This document shows, one piece after another, positions 5,576 through 6,288 of a stretch of 6,288 nucleotides of DNA; the stretch's first letter is position 1, and each line of letters starts with the position of its first letter. The translations under genes and the position numbers were made by a program. The notes under the pieces were generated by a model. That model did not search any database. It was not told the DNA's origin and saw only the letters and a list, made by a program, of their open reading frames with translations. This stretch comes from CAMEON01 sp045577755 (lineage in GTDB: Bacteria > Bacillota > Clostridia > Oscillospirales > CAG-272), in contig JAZNJA010000190.1 in NCBI GenBank assembly GCA_045577755.1, forward strand, positions 1-6,288. The letters are read 5' to 3'.

Positions 5576-6043
5576 TCAGGTCTCGGAAAGCTCCGGCATA
5601 GCGAGGATTTCCTCGGCGTTGGTATCGGGCTTCACCTTGGGCATGACCGCCATGATCCTTCCCTCTTCATCCAAAAGGAAGGTGGTACGCACCACCCCCA
5701 TGCCCACCTTACCCGCCATTTTCTTCTCCTGCCAGACACCGAAGGCCTCAATGGCGGCACGGTCAGGGTCCGAGAGCAGAATGAAAGGCAGACCGTATTT
5801 CTCAGCGAACTTGACGTGAGAGGCCACGCTGTCCTTACTTATGCCGATGACAGCGATTCCCCGCTTCTCAAACTCGGCATACCTCTGAGCAAAGGCGCAG
5901 GCCTGACGGGTACAGCCGGGTGTATTGTCCTTGGGGTAGAAGTAGATCACGACCTTGCGGCCGAGGAAGGAGGACAGGGTAACAGGGTTCCCGTCCTTGT
6001 CGGAAAGGGAAAAATCGGGGGCTTTCATACCGATCTGAAGCAT
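5576..6043 (-). CDS. bcp: Thioredoxin-dependent thiol peroxidase (Bcp/PrxQ)
   Basis: This peroxiredoxin reduces hydrogen peroxide and organic hydroperoxides in the cytoplasm and is recycled by thioredoxin. The 155 residues form a single AhpC/TSA domain of normal family length. The active-site signature is P37-x3-T41-P-G-C44-T with peroxidatic C44 and a second cysteine five residues on (C49), the usual atypical 2-Cys arrangement of Bcp/PrxQ; the conserved arginine appears as R119 in VVRTTFLLD. Other family landmarks are GMKAPDFSLSD near the start and YFYPKDNTPGCT. The start at 6043 (MLQIG) has AAGGAG 9 bases upstream (complement of 6053-6058); an in-frame ATG at 6061 directly abuts that ribosome site and has none of its own. 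I find no convincing promoter between 6044 and the hairpin array, and no GC-rich terminator after the stop, so readthrough into the zinc-ribbon gene is possible. Confidence 0.95.
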   Translation of the reverse strand: MLQIGMKAPDFSLSDKDGNPVTLSSFLGRKVVIYFYPKDNTPGCTRQACAFAQRYAEFEKRGIAVIGISKDSVASHVKFAEKYGLPFILLSDPDRAAIEAFGVWQEKKMAGKVGMGVVRTTFLLDEEGRIMAVMPKVKPDTNAEEILAMPELSET

Positions 6044-6118
6044 GGTTGAGTTCTCCTTCATAAAGTGTTTTGGCTTTTGTATGGGTTGCGTTCAAATTTG
6101 GGTTTGTCGGTGAGTTCT

Positions 6119-6288
6119 TGCGCCAAAGGCGCATATCGAGCCGCGAAAGCGGCATATCGAGCCGAAGGCCTATGCCGGAGGCATATCGAACACCCGAAGG
6201 GTGTATATCGACAAAAACTCCGGGTCGATATGTCCCTTCGGGACTCGATATGTGCCTTGCGGCACTCGATATATCCCTTCGGGATTCG
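6119..6288. repeat. Dyad array of small hairpins separated by ATATCGA / TCGATAT
   Basis: Small stems alternate with a fixed 7-base separator. Left arm: TGCGCC-AAA-GGCGCA (6119-6133), GCCGC-GAAA-GCGGC (6140-6153), GCC-GAA-GGC (6161-6169), TATGCC-GGA-GGCATA (6171-6185) and ACACCC-GAA-GGGTGT (6190-6204), with ATATCGA at 6133, 6154, 6183 and 6205. After a 13-base centre (6212-6224) the separator inverts: TCGATAT at 6225, 6245 and 6266 and a partial copy at 6286. Between these lie GTCCC-TTC-GGGAC (6232-6244), GTGCC-TTGC-GGCAC (6252-6265) and ATCCC-TTC-GGGAT (6273-6285). Stem sequences vary while pairing is kept; loops read GAA-like in the left arm and TTC-like in the right. It lies about 75 bases upstream of the bcp start and continues past the window. 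Similar repeats are, from memory, common between genes in gut clostridia. Confidence 0.88.

Noticed and set aside
5501..6049. Plus-strand open reading of 182 codons opposite bcp
   Set aside because: Antisense shadow; the minus strand encodes a complete peroxiredoxin with all active-site residues.
6061..6118. Promoter for bcp between the gene and the hairpin array
   Set aside because: TTGAAC (complement of 6090-6095) resembles a -35 box, but no acceptable -10 lies 16-18 bases downstream, so none was annotated.
6119..6288. CRISPR array
   Set aside because: Repeats are only 7 bases, the inter-repeat segments are 11-22 bases and each is self-complementary, and the repeat inverts half-way. No cas genes are present.

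Overview
The window looks like the chromosome of a Gram-positive gut-type clostridium, probably Oscillospiraceae/Ruminococcaceae. The reasons are GC-rich coding sequence with strongly C/G-ending codons, AT-rich spacers carrying near-perfect TTGACA-17-TATAAT promoters, purine-rich ribosome sites (AAAGGA, GGAGG, AAGGAG), a PgcA-type phosphoglucomutase, a clostridial 'probable zinc-ribbon' protein, and hairpin-rich intergenic repeats of a kind I remember from such genomes. The assignment is inference; there is no rRNA or marker gene here to prove it.

Layout, left to right. Positions 1-155 hold no gene, but at 83-135 there is a compact multi-hairpin intergenic repeat lying just past the stop of a leftward gene. 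That gene (156-512, minus) encodes an unrecognised 118-residue acidic protein. A 212-bp divergent control region follows, with back-to-back promoters: a perfect consensus one reading left and a near-consensus one reading right. A 15-bp perfect palindrome (21 bp with one mismatch) sits at the predicted start of the rightward transcript. The rightward unit has two genes 49 bp apart: a GH78 alpha-L-rhamnosidase without a signal peptide (725-3259) and a phosphoglucomutase (3309-5024). It ends at two strong hairpins (5038-5071 and 5083-5114).

The right third reads leftward. It has a 93-residue double zinc-ribbon protein (5144-5425) with its own consensus promoter, preceded by a Bcp-type thiol peroxidase (5576-6043). 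From 6119 to the window end is an array of small hairpins separated by ATATCGA; the separator switches to its reverse complement TCGATAT half-way, so the whole array is one large nested dyad cut by the window edge.

Functionally, the rhamnosidase probably releases rhamnose from small rhamnosides taken into the cell, and the phosphoglucomutase handles glucose-1-P/glucose-6-P exchange. Co-transcription suggests, but does not prove, use of rhamnosyl-glucosides or a general sugar operon. The leftward genes are housekeeping or stress-type. I see no CRISPR, phage, transposase, tRNA or rRNA. The less ordinary material is in the non-coding parts: the two hairpin repeat elements, the palindromic operator candidate and the unassigned divergent gene.
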